In this document: positions 17,636-26,152 of the stretch, one piece after another
How positions within the stretch are numbered: the stretch's first letter is position 1
Layout of the letters: each line of letters begins with the position of its first letter
Assembly: GCF_023205095.1 (NCBI RefSeq)
Contig: NZ_CP046242.1
Span: 2,717,001-2,781,000, forward strand
Length of the DNA: 64,000 bases
Direction: 5' to 3'
Origin: Bizionia sp. M204
GTDB taxonomy: Bacteria > Bacteroidota > Bacteroidia > Flavobacteriales > Flavobacteriaceae
The notes under the pieces: generated by a model
Databases searched by the model: none
Told to the model about the DNA's origin: nothing
Seen by the model: the letters and a program-made list of their open reading frames with translations, nothing else
Translations under genes and position numbers: made by a program

Positions 17636-18379
17636 TTATGAGTCCTTTAATAATTGCTTCAAAATAGTTTGTCGTGTATCCTTATTCAACTCTTTAGTAT
17701 CGGCAACATGTAAGCCATCAGTTGGTATAAAAGGAAATCCAATGGCGCGCATTTTACCCGGACTTCCGCTAAAAAAAGTAAAGGGAAACCGTTTTTTATT
17801 ATCTAAAAACACTAAAGGAACTATAGGAATTTGATGATTAATAGCTAACCTGAAAGCGCCATCTTTAAAGTCGTCTAAAATAACATCCTCATCAGGCACA
17901 CCACCTTCAGGAAAGATACAAATACTCAATCCTTGTTTTAAACGACGCTGCGCTCTTAAAAATACGGCTTTTCTGCTTTTTTCAGAACTTCTATCTACCA
18001 GAATACAGGTACGCTTATAAAAGAAACCAAATAACGGAATTTTAGCCAGTTCTTTCTTACCAACAAATACAAACGGATTTTTGGACACTACTAGCATGAG
18101 CATAATATCAGCCATAGAGGTGTGATTGGCAATAAACATATAACTAGCTTTTCGTTTTGGCTTTTCGGCTAAAGAAATGTGTGTGTTAAATCCCATGCCT
18201 ATTAAAATAAATCGTGCCCAAAGTCGCGCTAATCTGTAAAAATAAGGATACCAAGATTCTTTAAGTATGGAAACTAATAATAAAGGTAACAAGATGATAA
18301 TAGGTACTGCCACAAGCACATAAAACCAAATGCGATAAAATACCCAGAAAATATATTTAAAAACCGTCATGGAGACCAA
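17636..18379 (-). CDS. plsC: 1-acylglycerol-3-phosphate O-acyltransferase (PlsC family)
   Basis: A 247-residue membrane-bound acyltransferase that makes phosphatidic acid. Hydrophobic N-terminal segment (about 8-38), catalytic box NHTSMAD (NHx4D, near residue 83), then FPEGG near residue 155 and the IPIVPL block. Length fits PlsC. The start may be 18379 or 18370 (second Met). It is divergent from trpS with a 97-bp spacer. Confidence 0.88.
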   Translation of the reverse strand: MVSMTVFKYIFWVFYRIWFYVLVAVPIIILLPLLLVSILKESWYPYFYRLARLWARFILIGMGFNTHISLAEKPKRKASYMFIANHTSMADIMLMLVVSKNPFVFVGKKELAKIPLFGFFYKRTCILVDRSSEKSRKAVFLRAQRRLKQGLSICIFPEGGVPDEDVILDDFKDGAFRLAINHQIPIVPLVFLDNKKRFPFTFFSGSPGKMRAIGFPFIPTDGLHVADTKELNKDTRQTILKQLLKDS

Positions 18380-18393
18380 AACTACTTAAATAA

Positions 18394-18424
18394 ATTGAGC
18401 TTTTGTACTAAAAAAATTACCTTT
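18394..18424 (+). promoter_or_regulatory. Promoter for trpS
   Basis: TTG at 18394-18396, a 20-base spacer and TACCTTTG at 18417-18424, matching the Bacteroidota -33/-7 pattern (TTG, TAnnTTTG). It lies 52 bases before the trpS start. Confidence 0.6.
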
Positions 18425-18476
18425 GACATATTAAAACAAATTTGAACTTAAAACAAGATTCCCATTTCCATGGGAA

Positions 18477-19451
18477 ATGAGCATGGCAAGAATACTAACA
18501 GGCATACAAAGCACAGGAACACCGCATTTAGGTAATATTTTAGGCGCTATTTTACCAGCAATAAACATGGCAAATAAACCAGAAAACGATTCGTTTTTGT
18601 TTATAGCTAATTTACATACCCTAACCCAGATTAAAGATGCTGAACTATTAAGACACAATACCTACTCTACGGCTGCAACCTGGTTGGCTTTTGGTTTAGA
18701 TATTGAAAAAACCGTGTTTTATAGACAGAGTGATGTACCTCAAGTGACTGAATTGTCATGGTATTTAAGCTGTTTCTTTCCGTTTCAGCGTTTAACGTTA
18801 GCGCATAGCTTTAAGGACAAAGCCGACAGACTAGAAGATGTAAATGCAGGGTTATTTAACTACCCTATGCTAATGGCTGCGGATATTTTAGCTTATGATG
18901 CTGAAATTATTCCTGTAGGAAAAGACCAATTACAACACATAGAAATCACACGTGATGTGGCATCTCGTTTTCATGCGCAAATGGGAGAAACATTTGTGTT
19001 ACCAACCGGAAAAGTTGCAGACAACACCATGTTAATTCCTGGAACAGATGGTGAAAAGATGAGTAAAAGTCGCGGGAATTTTATCAATATTTTTCTAGAT
19101 GATAAAAAACTCCGTAAGCAAATCATGTCCATCCAAACAGATAGTACCGCTCTAGAGGACCCTAAAGAATGGGCAACTTGTAACTGTTTTGCACTATATA
19201 ATTTATTAGCTTCTGATGATGAGATTACTGCTATGAAATCCAATTACGAAGCGGGCAATTATGGTTATGGTCATGCCAAGCAAGCTTTGTTTGAGTTGAT
19301 TGTTGAAAAATTTGCAGAACCTCGTGAACGCTACCATCATTATATGAATAATCTCCACGAAATTGATGACGCTTTAAAAGTTGGTGCTGAAAAAGCGAGT
19401 CAAGTAGCAAACGCCGTTATTGCACGTGTTAGAGGGAAGGTTGGGTATTAA
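18477..19451 (+). CDS. trpS: Tryptophanyl-tRNA synthetase
   Basis: A 324-residue class I synthetase. The HIGH-type motif appears as TPHLGN (about residue 16), ATP- and tRNA-handling residues follow, and GEKMSKS is the KMSKS loop (about 195). It charges tRNA-Trp. Length is normal. The frame starts MSMARILTG; the second Met (18483) is an equally good start. Ends before a hairpin shared with the convergent dprA gene. Confidence 0.96.
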   Translation: MSMARILTGIQSTGTPHLGNILGAILPAINMANKPENDSFLFIANLHTLTQIKDAELLRHNTYSTAATWLAFGLDIEKTVFYRQSDVPQVTELSWYLSCFFPFQRLTLAHSFKDKADRLEDVNAGLFNYPMLMAADILAYDAEIIPVGKDQLQHIEITRDVASRFHAQMGETFVLPTGKVADNTMLIPGTDGEKMSKSRGNFINIFLDDKKLRKQIMSIQTDSTALEDPKEWATCNCFALYNLLASDDEITAMKSNYEAGNYGYGHAKQALFELIVEKFAEPRERYHHYMNNLHEIDDALKVGAEKASQVANAVIARVRGKVGY

Positions 19452-19494
19452 AAATGATTTGGCACCTAGAAAGGTTTGGTCTTAACAATATGGG

Positions 19495-19514
19495 ATTCCT
19501 GCCTTCGCAGGAAT
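19495..19514. terminator. REP-like hairpin between trpS and dprA
   Basis: ATTCCTGC-CTTC-GCAGGAAT, 8-bp perfect arms with a stable CTTC-type tetraloop. It separates two convergent genes and probably ends both transcripts. Degenerate relatives lie at 1788-1815 and 1902-1924. Confidence 0.6.
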
Positions 19515-19517
19515 TTG

Positions 19518-20630
19518 TTAGATAATCTCAAATAACTTTCCAGGCAACGGTCTAATAACCCCTTTTAATTCCATGTTTAGTAATAAACTTGCCACTTTAT
19601 ATGTTGGCAATTCACAATCTATGGCAATACTATCTAATTCTTCTTTAGATTTCGTTTGTAGGTAATTATAAATGGTTTGTTCGTCCGGCTCCAGTTCTAT
19701 AAACAACTGTTTTTGAATGGTAGGTTTCTGCTTGGTTTCCAATTCCCAATTTAACATATACGGAATATCCAACGGATTGGATAATAAGTGGGCTTTCTGA
19801 AATTTTATTAAATTATTACAACCCACACTTTGGCTATCCGTTGTGCGTCCTGGAACGGCAAAAACATCGCGATTATAAGAATTGGCAATATCGGCTGTTA
19901 CCAAACTACCTCCTTTTTCGGCCGATTCTATAACTATAGTTGCCTGACTCACACCAGCAATTACCCGATTTCGTTTTAAAAAATTATTTCTATCAAACGG
20001 ATCCGAACTCCAAAAATCAGTAAAAAACCCGCCATTTTTCTCGACATCTACCATATACTTTTTATGTGTTTTTGGATAAATCTGATTTAAGCCATGAGCC
20101 AAACATCCTATGGTTTGCAAACCGTGTTTTATAGCTGCTTTTTGTGCCGTAATATCCGTTCCGTAGGCGAAACCGGAAACTATAACGGGATTAAAAGGTA
20201 CGAGTTCTTCAATTAACTTATTGCAAAAGGCAATCCCAGAAGTCGTAATTTTTCTGGCACCAACAATACTAATAATACGTTGGTTTTCTAAACTCACATT
20301 TCCCACTTGGAATAACAAAATAGGACTATCTATACATTGATTTAATCGTTGTGGATAGCCGTCATCCATAAAATACAAGCACTGAATATTGCTTTCAGAA
20401 ATAAACTGCATTTCCGCTTCGGCAGCTTTAAAATGACTTGTATTAAATAAATCCCGAATTACATGGGTGCCAATCCCATCAATTTGAAGGAGATGGTGTT
20501 TTTTCTCTTTAAAAATAGCTTCCACCGAACCACAATGATTAATGAGCTTTTTAGCCGTAATATCACCTATAAACGGGACATGTTGCAGTGCCAAAATATG
20601 TAATAAGCGATTATCGGTCATGGTAGTCAT
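19518..20630 (-). CDS. dprA: DNA-processing protein DprA
   Basis: A 370-residue DprA/Smf. N-terminal helix-hairpin-helix/SAM-like part, central Rossmann fold with ISIVGARKITTSG, VSGFAYGTDITAQKAA (the SGxAxGxD box) and ESAEKGGSLVTAD, then a C-terminal winged-helix (about 305-365). It loads RecA on incoming single-stranded DNA during natural transformation. Its presence supports DNA uptake as a route for the cassette exchanges seen at 23-29 kb, but no uptake apparatus is in the window. It is divergent from the HU/SPOR gene. Confidence 0.95.
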   Translation of the reverse strand: MTTMTDNRLLHILALQHVPFIGDITAKKLINHCGSVEAIFKEKKHHLLQIDGIGTHVIRDLFNTSHFKAAEAEMQFISESNIQCLYFMDDGYPQRLNQCIDSPILLFQVGNVSLENQRIISIVGARKITTSGIAFCNKLIEELVPFNPVIVSGFAYGTDITAQKAAIKHGLQTIGCLAHGLNQIYPKTHKKYMVDVEKNGGFFTDFWSSDPFDRNNFLKRNRVIAGVSQATIVIESAEKGGSLVTADIANSYNRDVFAVPGRTTDSQSVGCNNLIKFQKAHLLSNPLDIPYMLNWELETKQKPTIQKQLFIELEPDEQTIYNYLQTKSKEELDSIAIDCELPTYKVASLLLNMELKGVIRPLPGKLFEII

Positions 20631-20690
20631 TTGATTTTCAACTTACAAGTAAAGAAATTTTCAGATGTTAATAAATTGTTAGCAAGATTT

Positions 20691-20720
20691 TTTGTTCATG
20701 TTCAAAAATTTCTAACTTTG
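20691..20720 (+). promoter_or_regulatory. Promoter for the HU/SPOR gene
   Basis: TTTG at 20691-20694 and TAACTTTG at 20713-20720, an exact TAnnTTTG -7 box, with an 18-base spacer. The start codon follows only 5 bases later, so the transcript leader must be extremely short or start selection unusual. Confidence 0.6.
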
Positions 20721-20725
20721 TTTCT

Positions 20726-21667
20726 ATGCAATTAGAACCTTACATAAGCGATTTACTTTACCGTTACGAATGTGTGACTGTCCCTGAATTTGGCTCGTTT
20801 TTAACACGAAAAACGTCAGCAACAATTCATGAAACAACACATGCTTTTTATCCACCAAAAAAGGTGTTATCTTTTAATGAGCAAATTCAAGAAAATGATG
20901 GTTTATTAGCACGTTACATTGCTGATGTTGAGAAAATCCCGTACGAAGAAGCTTCTAAAAAAATTAAAAAACGCGTAAAATACTTAAAATCCTATTTAGT
21001 TGAAGGTGAAACTATTGCTTTTGAAAACATTGGTAGTTTATCATTAAACAACGAAGGAAAAATGTTATTTGAACCATCCTATAGTTTTAACTATTTAACG
21101 GATGCGTTTGGTTTATCTCAATTTACTTCTCCTGAAGTTACGCGTGAAACTTATAAAGAAACGGTAGAAGCTATTGAAAAAGTAGTACCTATTGCTGTAA
21201 CACCACAAAGGCGCCAATCGCGTGGCTATTTAAAATATGCTGCTGTTGGTTTAATTGCTTTAACTATTGGTGGTTTTGCAGCTTCTAATTATTATGTGAA
21301 TCAGATTGAAACACATAATCAATTAGCACAAGAGGAAGCCAACACCCAATTGGAAAATAAAATTCAAGAAGCGACATTTGTCATTAATAATCCATTGCCG
21401 GCTGTTACACTTAACGTGAAAAAGCAGTATGGTAATTATCATATTATTGCTGGTGCTTTCCGTGTGGAAGAAAACAGCGATAAAAAGGTGGATCAACTGA
21501 AAGACTTGGGTTATGCAGCTCGTAAAATCGGCACCAATAAATACGGTTTACACGAAGTGGTTTATGCAAGTTATGAAGACCGACTAGAAGCGCTTCAAGC
21601 CTTACGTGACGTTAAAAAAACGCATAATAAAGACGCTTGGTTGTTGGTGAAGGCTATTGAGGAGTAG
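20726..21667 (+). CDS. HU-like (CCDC81-type) and SPOR domain membrane protein
   Basis: A 313-residue protein. Residues 1-130 match the paired prokaryotic HU-like domains of the CCDC81 family (LEPYISDLLYRYECVTVPEFG, FENIGSL). One membrane helix (about 168-190, LKYAAVGLIALTIGGFAA) follows. The C-terminal ~80 residues (YHIIAGAFRVEENSDKKVDQ) are a SPOR domain that binds denuded peptidoglycan at division sites. The orientation puts the HU-like part in the cytoplasm and SPOR in the periplasm, which suggests a link between DNA or cytoplasmic scaffold and the division septum. Confidence 0.9.
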   Translation: MQLEPYISDLLYRYECVTVPEFGSFLTRKTSATIHETTHAFYPPKKVLSFNEQIQENDGLLARYIADVEKIPYEEASKKIKKRVKYLKSYLVEGETIAFENIGSLSLNNEGKMLFEPSYSFNYLTDAFGLSQFTSPEVTRETYKETVEAIEKVVPIAVTPQRRQSRGYLKYAAVGLIALTIGGFAASNYYVNQIETHNQLAQEEANTQLENKIQEATFVINNPLPAVTLNVKKQYGNYHIIAGAFRVEENSDKKVDQLKDLGYAARKIGTNKYGLHEVVYASYEDRLEALQALRDVKKTHNKDAWLLVKAIEE

Positions 21668-21803
21668 TTCTCGATACGTTCATTTTTCGCTACCACTCAA
21701 ATGAACACGCGAACTGACTAGCAATCATTAAACCAAATACCCATAATTAAAAAGAAACGTCACTTCGAGTGATTTCGAGGTACGAGAAATTGTATCGAGA
21801 AGC
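21668..21803. repeat. Extragenic repeat unit type b, upstream of GIY-YIG gene
   Basis: Begins TTCTCGATACG right after the preceding stop codon. It contains the phrases CGAACTGACTAGCAATC, ATTAAACCAAATACCC and CGTCACTTCGAGTGATTTCG, and ends with TTGTATCGAGAAG. The ends TCTCGATAC / GTATCGAGA are inverted complements. Same family as the array at 22115-22483. Confidence 0.75.
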
Positions 21804-21816
21804 CAAGTACTTAAAT

Positions 21817-22107
21817 GTGAAACTATCATACGTCTACATATTACATTGTGCTGACGACTCCTATTACACAGGTGTTACTTCCAATATAGAAAAACGCTTT
21901 TTAGAACATCAAACAGGCAAACATCTTGATAGCTATACTTTTAAAAGACGACCGTTGACGCTCGTTTTTTATGCAGAATTCACAGATATTCGATTAGCCA
22001 TTCAAAGTGAAAAGCAAATTAAAAAATGGTCACGCGTAAAGAAAGAAGCCTTAATAAACGGTGAATTTGAAAAACTACCGAATTTAGCTAGAAAGAAATT
22101 TAATTGA
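21817..22107 (+). CDS. GIY-YIG endonuclease-domain protein
   Basis: A 96-residue single-domain protein starting at GTG 21817 (VKLSYVYILHC). An ATG at 21769 also reads in frame, but its extra residues come entirely from the flanking repeat. Motifs: YVYILHC (GIY-type), YYTGVTSN (YIG-type) and the conserved KRFLEHQTGKH and SEKQIKKW segments of the UPF0213/COG2827 group. It is probably a small DNA endonuclease. It is surrounded on both sides by extragenic repeats, which recalls the way REP sequences accompany RAYT proteins. The activity here is inferred. Confidence 0.8.
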   Translation: MKLSYVYILHCADDSYYTGVTSNIEKRFLEHQTGKHLDSYTFKRRPLTLVFYAEFTDIRLAIQSEKQIKKWSRVKKEALINGEFEKLPNLARKKFN

Positions 22108-22114
22108 GTTGTCG

Positions 22115-22483
22115 TTCTCGATACGTTCATTTTGAGCTGTGCTCAAATGAACACGCGAACTGACGTAGCCTTCTAACTAAAACAATCATAATTAAACTAT
22201 CCGTCACTTCGAGTGATTTCGAGGAACGAGTTCTCGATACTTTCATTTTTCGCTACCGCTTCAAAATGAACACACGAACTGACGAGCAATCATTAAACCA
22301 AATACCCTTAATTAAAAATAAACGTCACTTCGAGTGATCTTGATGAACGAGTTCTCGATACTTTCATTTTGAGCTGTGCTCAAATGAACACTCGAACTGA
22401 CGTAGCCTTCTAACTAAAACAATCATAATTAAACTATCCGTCACTTCGAGTGATTTCGAGGAACGAGAAATTGTATCGAGAAG
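22115..22483. repeat. Tandem extragenic repeats, units a-b-a
   Basis: Three contiguous units: type a at 22115-22230, type b at 22231-22351 and type a at 22352-22467, then the closing piece AAATTGTATCGAGAAG. The two type a units differ at only two positions over 116 bp. Type b shares both ends but differs in the middle and resembles 21668-21803. Every unit starts TTCTCGATAC and ends near GAACGAG. No gene fits within. Confidence 0.85.
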
Positions 22484-22577
22484 AACGTTACTTCAAGTGT
22501 CACGACTTTTTTGTTGTGATGTATCGAGAAGATACAAAATTGGTAGTACCTTTGCAGCGCATTTAAAAAATGACCGC

Positions 22578-23087
22578 ATGACACCGAAAACACCAGAACA
22601 ATCCAAAACCATTATGACCGACTTGGTACTACCAAGCGAAACCAATCCACTTAATAATTTATTTGGAGGCGAACTATTAGCGCGTATGGATCGTGCTGCT
22701 AGTATTGCTGCAAGACGTCATAGTCGCCGTATTGTGGTTACTGCTTCTGTAAACCATGTGGCTTTTAACCGTTCCGTACCTTTAGGCAGTGTGGTGACTG
22801 TTGAAGCTAAAGTATCTCGCGCGTTTAAAACCTCTATGGAGGTGTTCTTGGACGTTTGGATTGAAGACCGTGAATCTGGCATACGCGATAAAGCAAACGA
22901 AGCTATTTACACCTTTGTAGCCGTTGATGAAACTGGACGACCAATTCAAGTACCAGAAATTGAACCTGAAACCAAATTAGAAAAAGAACGCTACGCAGCA
23001 GCCTTAAGACGTAAACAATTGAGTTTGGTTTTAGCTGGAAAAATGAAACCGAATGATGCTACGGAATTGAAGGCGTTGTTTCAGTAG
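22578..23087 (+). CDS. Acyl-CoA thioesterase (hotdog fold)
   Basis: A 169-residue thioesterase of the YciA/BACH group: TIMTDLVLPSETNPLNNLFGG (with the catalytic Asn/Asp region) and GGELLARMDRAASIAARRH, then VVTASVNHVAFNRSVPLGSV. It hydrolyses acyl-CoA in the cytoplasm. An upstream GTG at 22497 also reads in frame but lies in repeat-like sequence, so I start at the ATG at 22578. Its last 62 codons have a second, diverged copy at 26301-26501, marking the edge of a cassette insertion. A perfect hairpin follows. Confidence 0.92.
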   Translation: MTPKTPEQSKTIMTDLVLPSETNPLNNLFGGELLARMDRAASIAARRHSRRIVVTASVNHVAFNRSVPLGSVVTVEAKVSRAFKTSMEVFLDVWIEDRESGIRDKANEAIYTFVAVDETGRPIQVPEIEPETKLEKERYAAALRRKQLSLVLAGKMKPNDATELKALFQ

Positions 23088-23095
23088 ATTTATAA

Positions 23096-23128
23096 AGACC
23101 TAACAGGTTTTAAAAACCTGTTAGGTCT
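23096..23128. terminator. Perfect hairpin after the thioesterase gene
   Basis: 16-bp arms AGACCTAACAGGTTTT / AAAACCTGTTAGGTCT around a single central base. There is no T-run. It lies between the convergent thioesterase and immunity-like genes and can stop both transcripts. Confidence 0.65.
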
Positions 23129-23198
23129 GAAAAGTATTATTTATAGAACATGATTACTTTTTAAAAACGTTCTTGTAGCTGATTGGTTTTTTTGAATT

Positions 23199-23747
23199 TT
23201 AACCTGTCCATAGTGTGAACTGATAATATAAAATCCATTTACCACTAATTTTTACATATATATGCATTAACCCGCCACTTGATGTATTTATGTATGGTAT
23301 ATAAGTTGAAGTAACAATTAAGGCCCAATCTTTTTTACAATTAAAATAGGGTTTTGATATATATGTAATATTATTTCTTGGATTTTCGTTTAAAAATTTA
23401 GTATCTGACCTATGAAAGTATTTTTTGAGTTTATTAAAATCAATAATAGAGTCATTTTGAGATTTTGCTATATCAGATTTTAAATGTTCTAAATTAAAAT
23501 TTTCTAAAAATAATTCTACTGGAGGTTGGTTATTCTTTATTTCATTCCACCACAACTTTACAGACTTTTCATTTATACTCTCCTTACTCAAATATTGAGT
23601 GCCTAGAGGTATAAAATTGTGATATAAGTAAATAGAATCTTTAGGAATAGGATTCCCATTATCATATGGATTTATAACTTCATTTATAAACTCATAATCC
23701 TGACCATAAGCCAAGCTTGACAAAAATAGAAGTATGATTAATTTCAT
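23199..23747 (-). CDS. Secreted protein, candidate second immunity gene of cassette A
   Basis: A 182-residue protein with a signal peptide (MKLIILLFLSSLAYGQ) and a soluble mature domain ending YVKISGKWILYYQFTLWTG. No named family recognised. It follows the membrane protein gene with a one-base gap, and that gene follows lipoprotein A by 14 bases, so all three form one operon. A periplasmic location matches a toxin entering from outside. The C-terminal pattern 'K-x-GKW-x-L' also occurs in the cassette B partner (ENGKWHLVDKQYKW), so the two may share a fold. The immunity role is inferred from position. Confidence 0.6.
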   Translation of the reverse strand: MKLIILLFLSSLAYGQDYEFINEVINPYDNGNPIPKDSIYLYHNFIPLGTQYLSKESINEKSVKLWWNEIKNNQPPVELFLENFNLEHLKSDIAKSQNDSIIDFNKLKKYFHRSDTKFLNENPRNNITYISKPYFNCKKDWALIVTSTYIPYINTSSGGLMHIYVKISGKWILYYQFTLWTG

Positions 23748-23748
23748 T

Positions 23749-24213
23749 TTAATTACAGTTATTATTTATTAGATAGTTATCTACAAATAATACTAATAAA
23801 TAACCGACTATAGAAAAAATTATTAATTCTTCTAATAACTCAAAATTTAAGCGGGTTACAGATGGAAAATAATGCTCCTTATATGGAAATTGCCAATTAT
23901 GTTTATATAATAAAAATAGAAAAATCGCTAAAAATAGAAAAACTAGTATTTTAAAATTTGCAATGTTTTTAAAAATTGGTCTTTTCAATAAATAGTAGAA
24001 TACTATAACACTTAAAACGTAAATCCAGTATGTGTAGATAAATTGCCAAGCGAAAACATATTGTGCGCGTTCAATCTCTCCCCAACTGTAAGCTTTGGGA
24101 TGCACAGGAATAATATTTGTCCATTCTATTATAGCTTGCGCTAAATGTTTAACAAAAAATAGTGCAAATGCTATTAAAATAATTCTCAATATAAATTTTA
24201 AGTTATTTTTCAT
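23749..24213 (-). CDS. Four-helix membrane protein, candidate immunity gene of cassette A
   Basis: A 154-residue integral membrane protein with about four hydrophobic segments (roughly 6-26, 57-77, 84-104, 128-150) and short loops. No family recognised. It starts 14 bases after the stop of lipoprotein A. A membrane-embedded immunity protein would suit a toxin that attacks the inner membrane or must cross it. This is inference from gene order and topology. Confidence 0.65.
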   Translation of the reverse strand: MKNNLKFILRIILIAFALFFVKHLAQAIIEWTNIIPVHPKAYSWGEIERAQYVFAWQFIYTYWIYVLSVIVFYYLLKRPIFKNIANFKILVFLFLAIFLFLLYKHNWQFPYKEHYFPSVTRLNFELLEELIIFSIVGYLLVLFVDNYLINNNCN

Positions 24214-24227
24214 TTTACTTATTTTAA

Positions 24228-26057
24228 TTATTCACAACCTAAGTCACTAATTGGTCGATTCCCTAATAATACATTTTTCACTTTCTCCCATTCTGGCCGA
24301 TTGACAGTTATTGGGGTTGCATTACCAACACCTCCATTATTATTTGTGAAATTTTGAACTTTTTGTTGAAAACTACTCCATAGTGCATCTGCTCCATCAA
24401 ACGGGTTTCCACCAGTCATATAATTTGCTATCCCAACATCAAAATTAGATTCCATTCTATCTACACCTCTAGAATAAAAAGTATAAGTGCCATTTGAGTT
24501 AATTTCATAACCAATTTGCCTATTGCCACTTACAGGATGTGGACCATCAAGTCCTTGAGGAATACCCCAAGGCATTGTTAGAGTGGTAAATACCCAATGT
24601 GAATTTGTGTTTTCTGAACAAACTACTGAGCCATCATGTGCTCCAGGTATATCAAGTGATATAATCGCTCCTAAAGGATTAGCAGATAACCATATTCCTT
24701 CTTCATCAAATCCAGTGATTGGAGAAGGAATAAATTCTGTAAAATCATTATTTATAAAAATATTAATTTCTATTCTAATATATTCTAGAAATTCTTCAGC
24801 TGAAAATCGCTCTCCCGTTGAAGGATTGTTTGGTAAAACATCTATTATTATTGGGAAATAATCTAAATTAACTACTGCTCCTTCTGCATTTTCAATTGTT
24901 TGAACACTTACTCCTCCTAATAAAAATTCGTCTATTTCGTTAAGTTTATCTAATATTACTGGTGGTGGACTAAATTGTACTAAAGCCTGCCATTGCTCTA
25001 TTTGATTACAATCTATATCAACTAATTTATATGGATTATCTACAAGTTCATTTTCTAACTCAATTGAAATATATTCTAGTAAATTATCAACTTCATTATT
25101 CATTATGGCTTCCATAGCAGCAACCACAAAAGCCTGCGCTTGTTGACAACCACTAGAATTAGTATCCGCTCCGCAATTAGTAAACAAGTAGTTATTAATA
25201 GCTCTAACTTGGTTTTCGTTTTGGCTTTTATTTGCCCAAATTTCTTGCTGTGGATTTAAATCTAGATACGTGGCTAATAGTTCTGCTTGCGTTTGTGTAG
25301 GCGTTGGTGCGGCAAATATTTCTGTGGGTCCTGATCCATTATTGTTGGGGTTATTTGGATCGCCATAGCCACCACCTGGCTCATTTCCCGTATTTGGAAT
25401 CCAAGGACTGTTGGTACTACCATCACCACTACCACTGCCATCATCATAATAACCACAGGTAACTTCAGTTACTACCCAAGTTGATTCTGAATCGCACGTG
25501 CAATTAGCTCCATGAAGTTCACCATTATGATCAGTATTATTTACCCAATGCCCATTAGATACACAACCCCATGTCATTTTACCAAGTTCAAGTGTAGATA
25601 TATCATAATCTATTGGAAAAATAATGGTGTTTGTGCTGTTTAAAAAGGTTTCGTTTAAATCCTGTAATTCGTCATTGGTAAATGCGTATTGAACAATATA
25701 AGCATAATAGTCGCTATCAGCGGGATTGTATTGTAATAGTAGGTTTTCCAGATTATTAGTAATTGTGCTGTCTCGTTGTATTGAAAAACTATAGGAATGA
25801 TTTCCTGTCTCTAAATCCTCAACATATTTAACGAGATCTGTATTTACGGTAAAACCATAGCTGCCATTATATACTATTTTGTTTTGGCTATCATGACTTG
25901 CTGCGTTTTCTAAATTTAAATCCTCTAACTTTTCAGTAATGTGTTTTTTAGAACGTATTTGTTCTGTATTTAAGTCTTGAGTACTAAACCTGCTACTTTC
26001 TTTAGCTTTTATGTCGGTATTTATATCAGGCTCACAATTTGTAAACAAAAACGCCAT
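24228..26057 (-). CDS. Lipoprotein-anchored polymorphic toxin candidate A
   Basis: 609 codons from the internal ATG at 26057. That start leaves only MAFLFTN before the lipobox Cys, too short for export. The full signal (about 30 residues, from the ATG at 26128) is out of frame because of the pentanucleotide tract at 26099-26118. Order: lipoprotein N-terminus (CEPDINTDIK), a ~130-residue domain, a Cys-bearing segment (NGELHGANCTCDSES), a Gly/Pro/Asn linker, a segment with LLATYLDLNPQQEIW and AQAFVVAAMEAI that resembles pre-toxin regions of Bacteroidota polymorphic toxins, then ~295 residues unique to this copy, including DIDCNQIEQWQAL and HPVSGNRQIGYE. The tip is not recognised. Residues 1 to ~313 are nearly identical to candidate B. 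Confidence 0.75.
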   Translation of the reverse strand: MAFLFTNCEPDINTDIKAKESSRFSTQDLNTEQIRSKKHITEKLEDLNLENAASHDSQNKIVYNGSYGFTVNTDLVKYVEDLETGNHSYSFSIQRDSTITNNLENLLLQYNPADSDYYAYIVQYAFTNDELQDLNETFLNSTNTIIFPIDYDISTLELGKMTWGCVSNGHWVNNTDHNGELHGANCTCDSESTWVVTEVTCGYYDDGSGSGDGSTNSPWIPNTGNEPGGGYGDPNNPNNNGSGPTEIFAAPTPTQTQAELLATYLDLNPQQEIWANKSQNENQVRAINNYLFTNCGADTNSSGCQQAQAFVVAAMEAIMNNEVDNLLEYISIELENELVDNPYKLVDIDCNQIEQWQALVQFSPPPVILDKLNEIDEFLLGGVSVQTIENAEGAVVNLDYFPIIIDVLPNNPSTGERFSAEEFLEYIRIEINIFINNDFTEFIPSPITGFDEEGIWLSANPLGAIISLDIPGAHDGSVVCSENTNSHWVFTTLTMPWGIPQGLDGPHPVSGNRQIGYEINSNGTYTFYSRGVDRMESNFDVGIANYMTGGNPFDGADALWSSFQQKVQNFTNNNGGVGNATPITVNRPEWEKVKNVLLGNRPISDLGCE

Positions 26058-26098
26058 ACCTATTAATAGAAATACAAGTTTTAATTTAGGTTTAACAA

Positions 26099-26118
26099 GT
26101 TTTGTTTTGTTTTGTTTT
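26099..26118 (-). repeat. Pentanucleotide tract (4 units) between ATG and signal sequence, gene A
   Basis: On the minus strand: ATGTTTTTA, then CAAAA repeated four times, then CTTGTTAAACC. Translating from this ATG (26128) gives MFLQNKTKQNLLNLN and a stop. With three units the frame would continue into the lipoprotein signal MFLQNKTKLVKPKLK and LVFLLIGMAFLFTNC. With four units the gene is out of frame (OFF). The in-frame sequence back to the previous stop codon contains no ATG, GTG or TTG. Confidence 0.8.
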
Positions 26119-26152
26119 GTAAAAACATGTTTTAATTTAAATGGTTAGTCAA

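Noticed and set aside
21668..22483. CRISPR array
   Set aside because: Units are 116-121 bp and contiguous, with no short repeat/unique spacer alternation and no cas genes.
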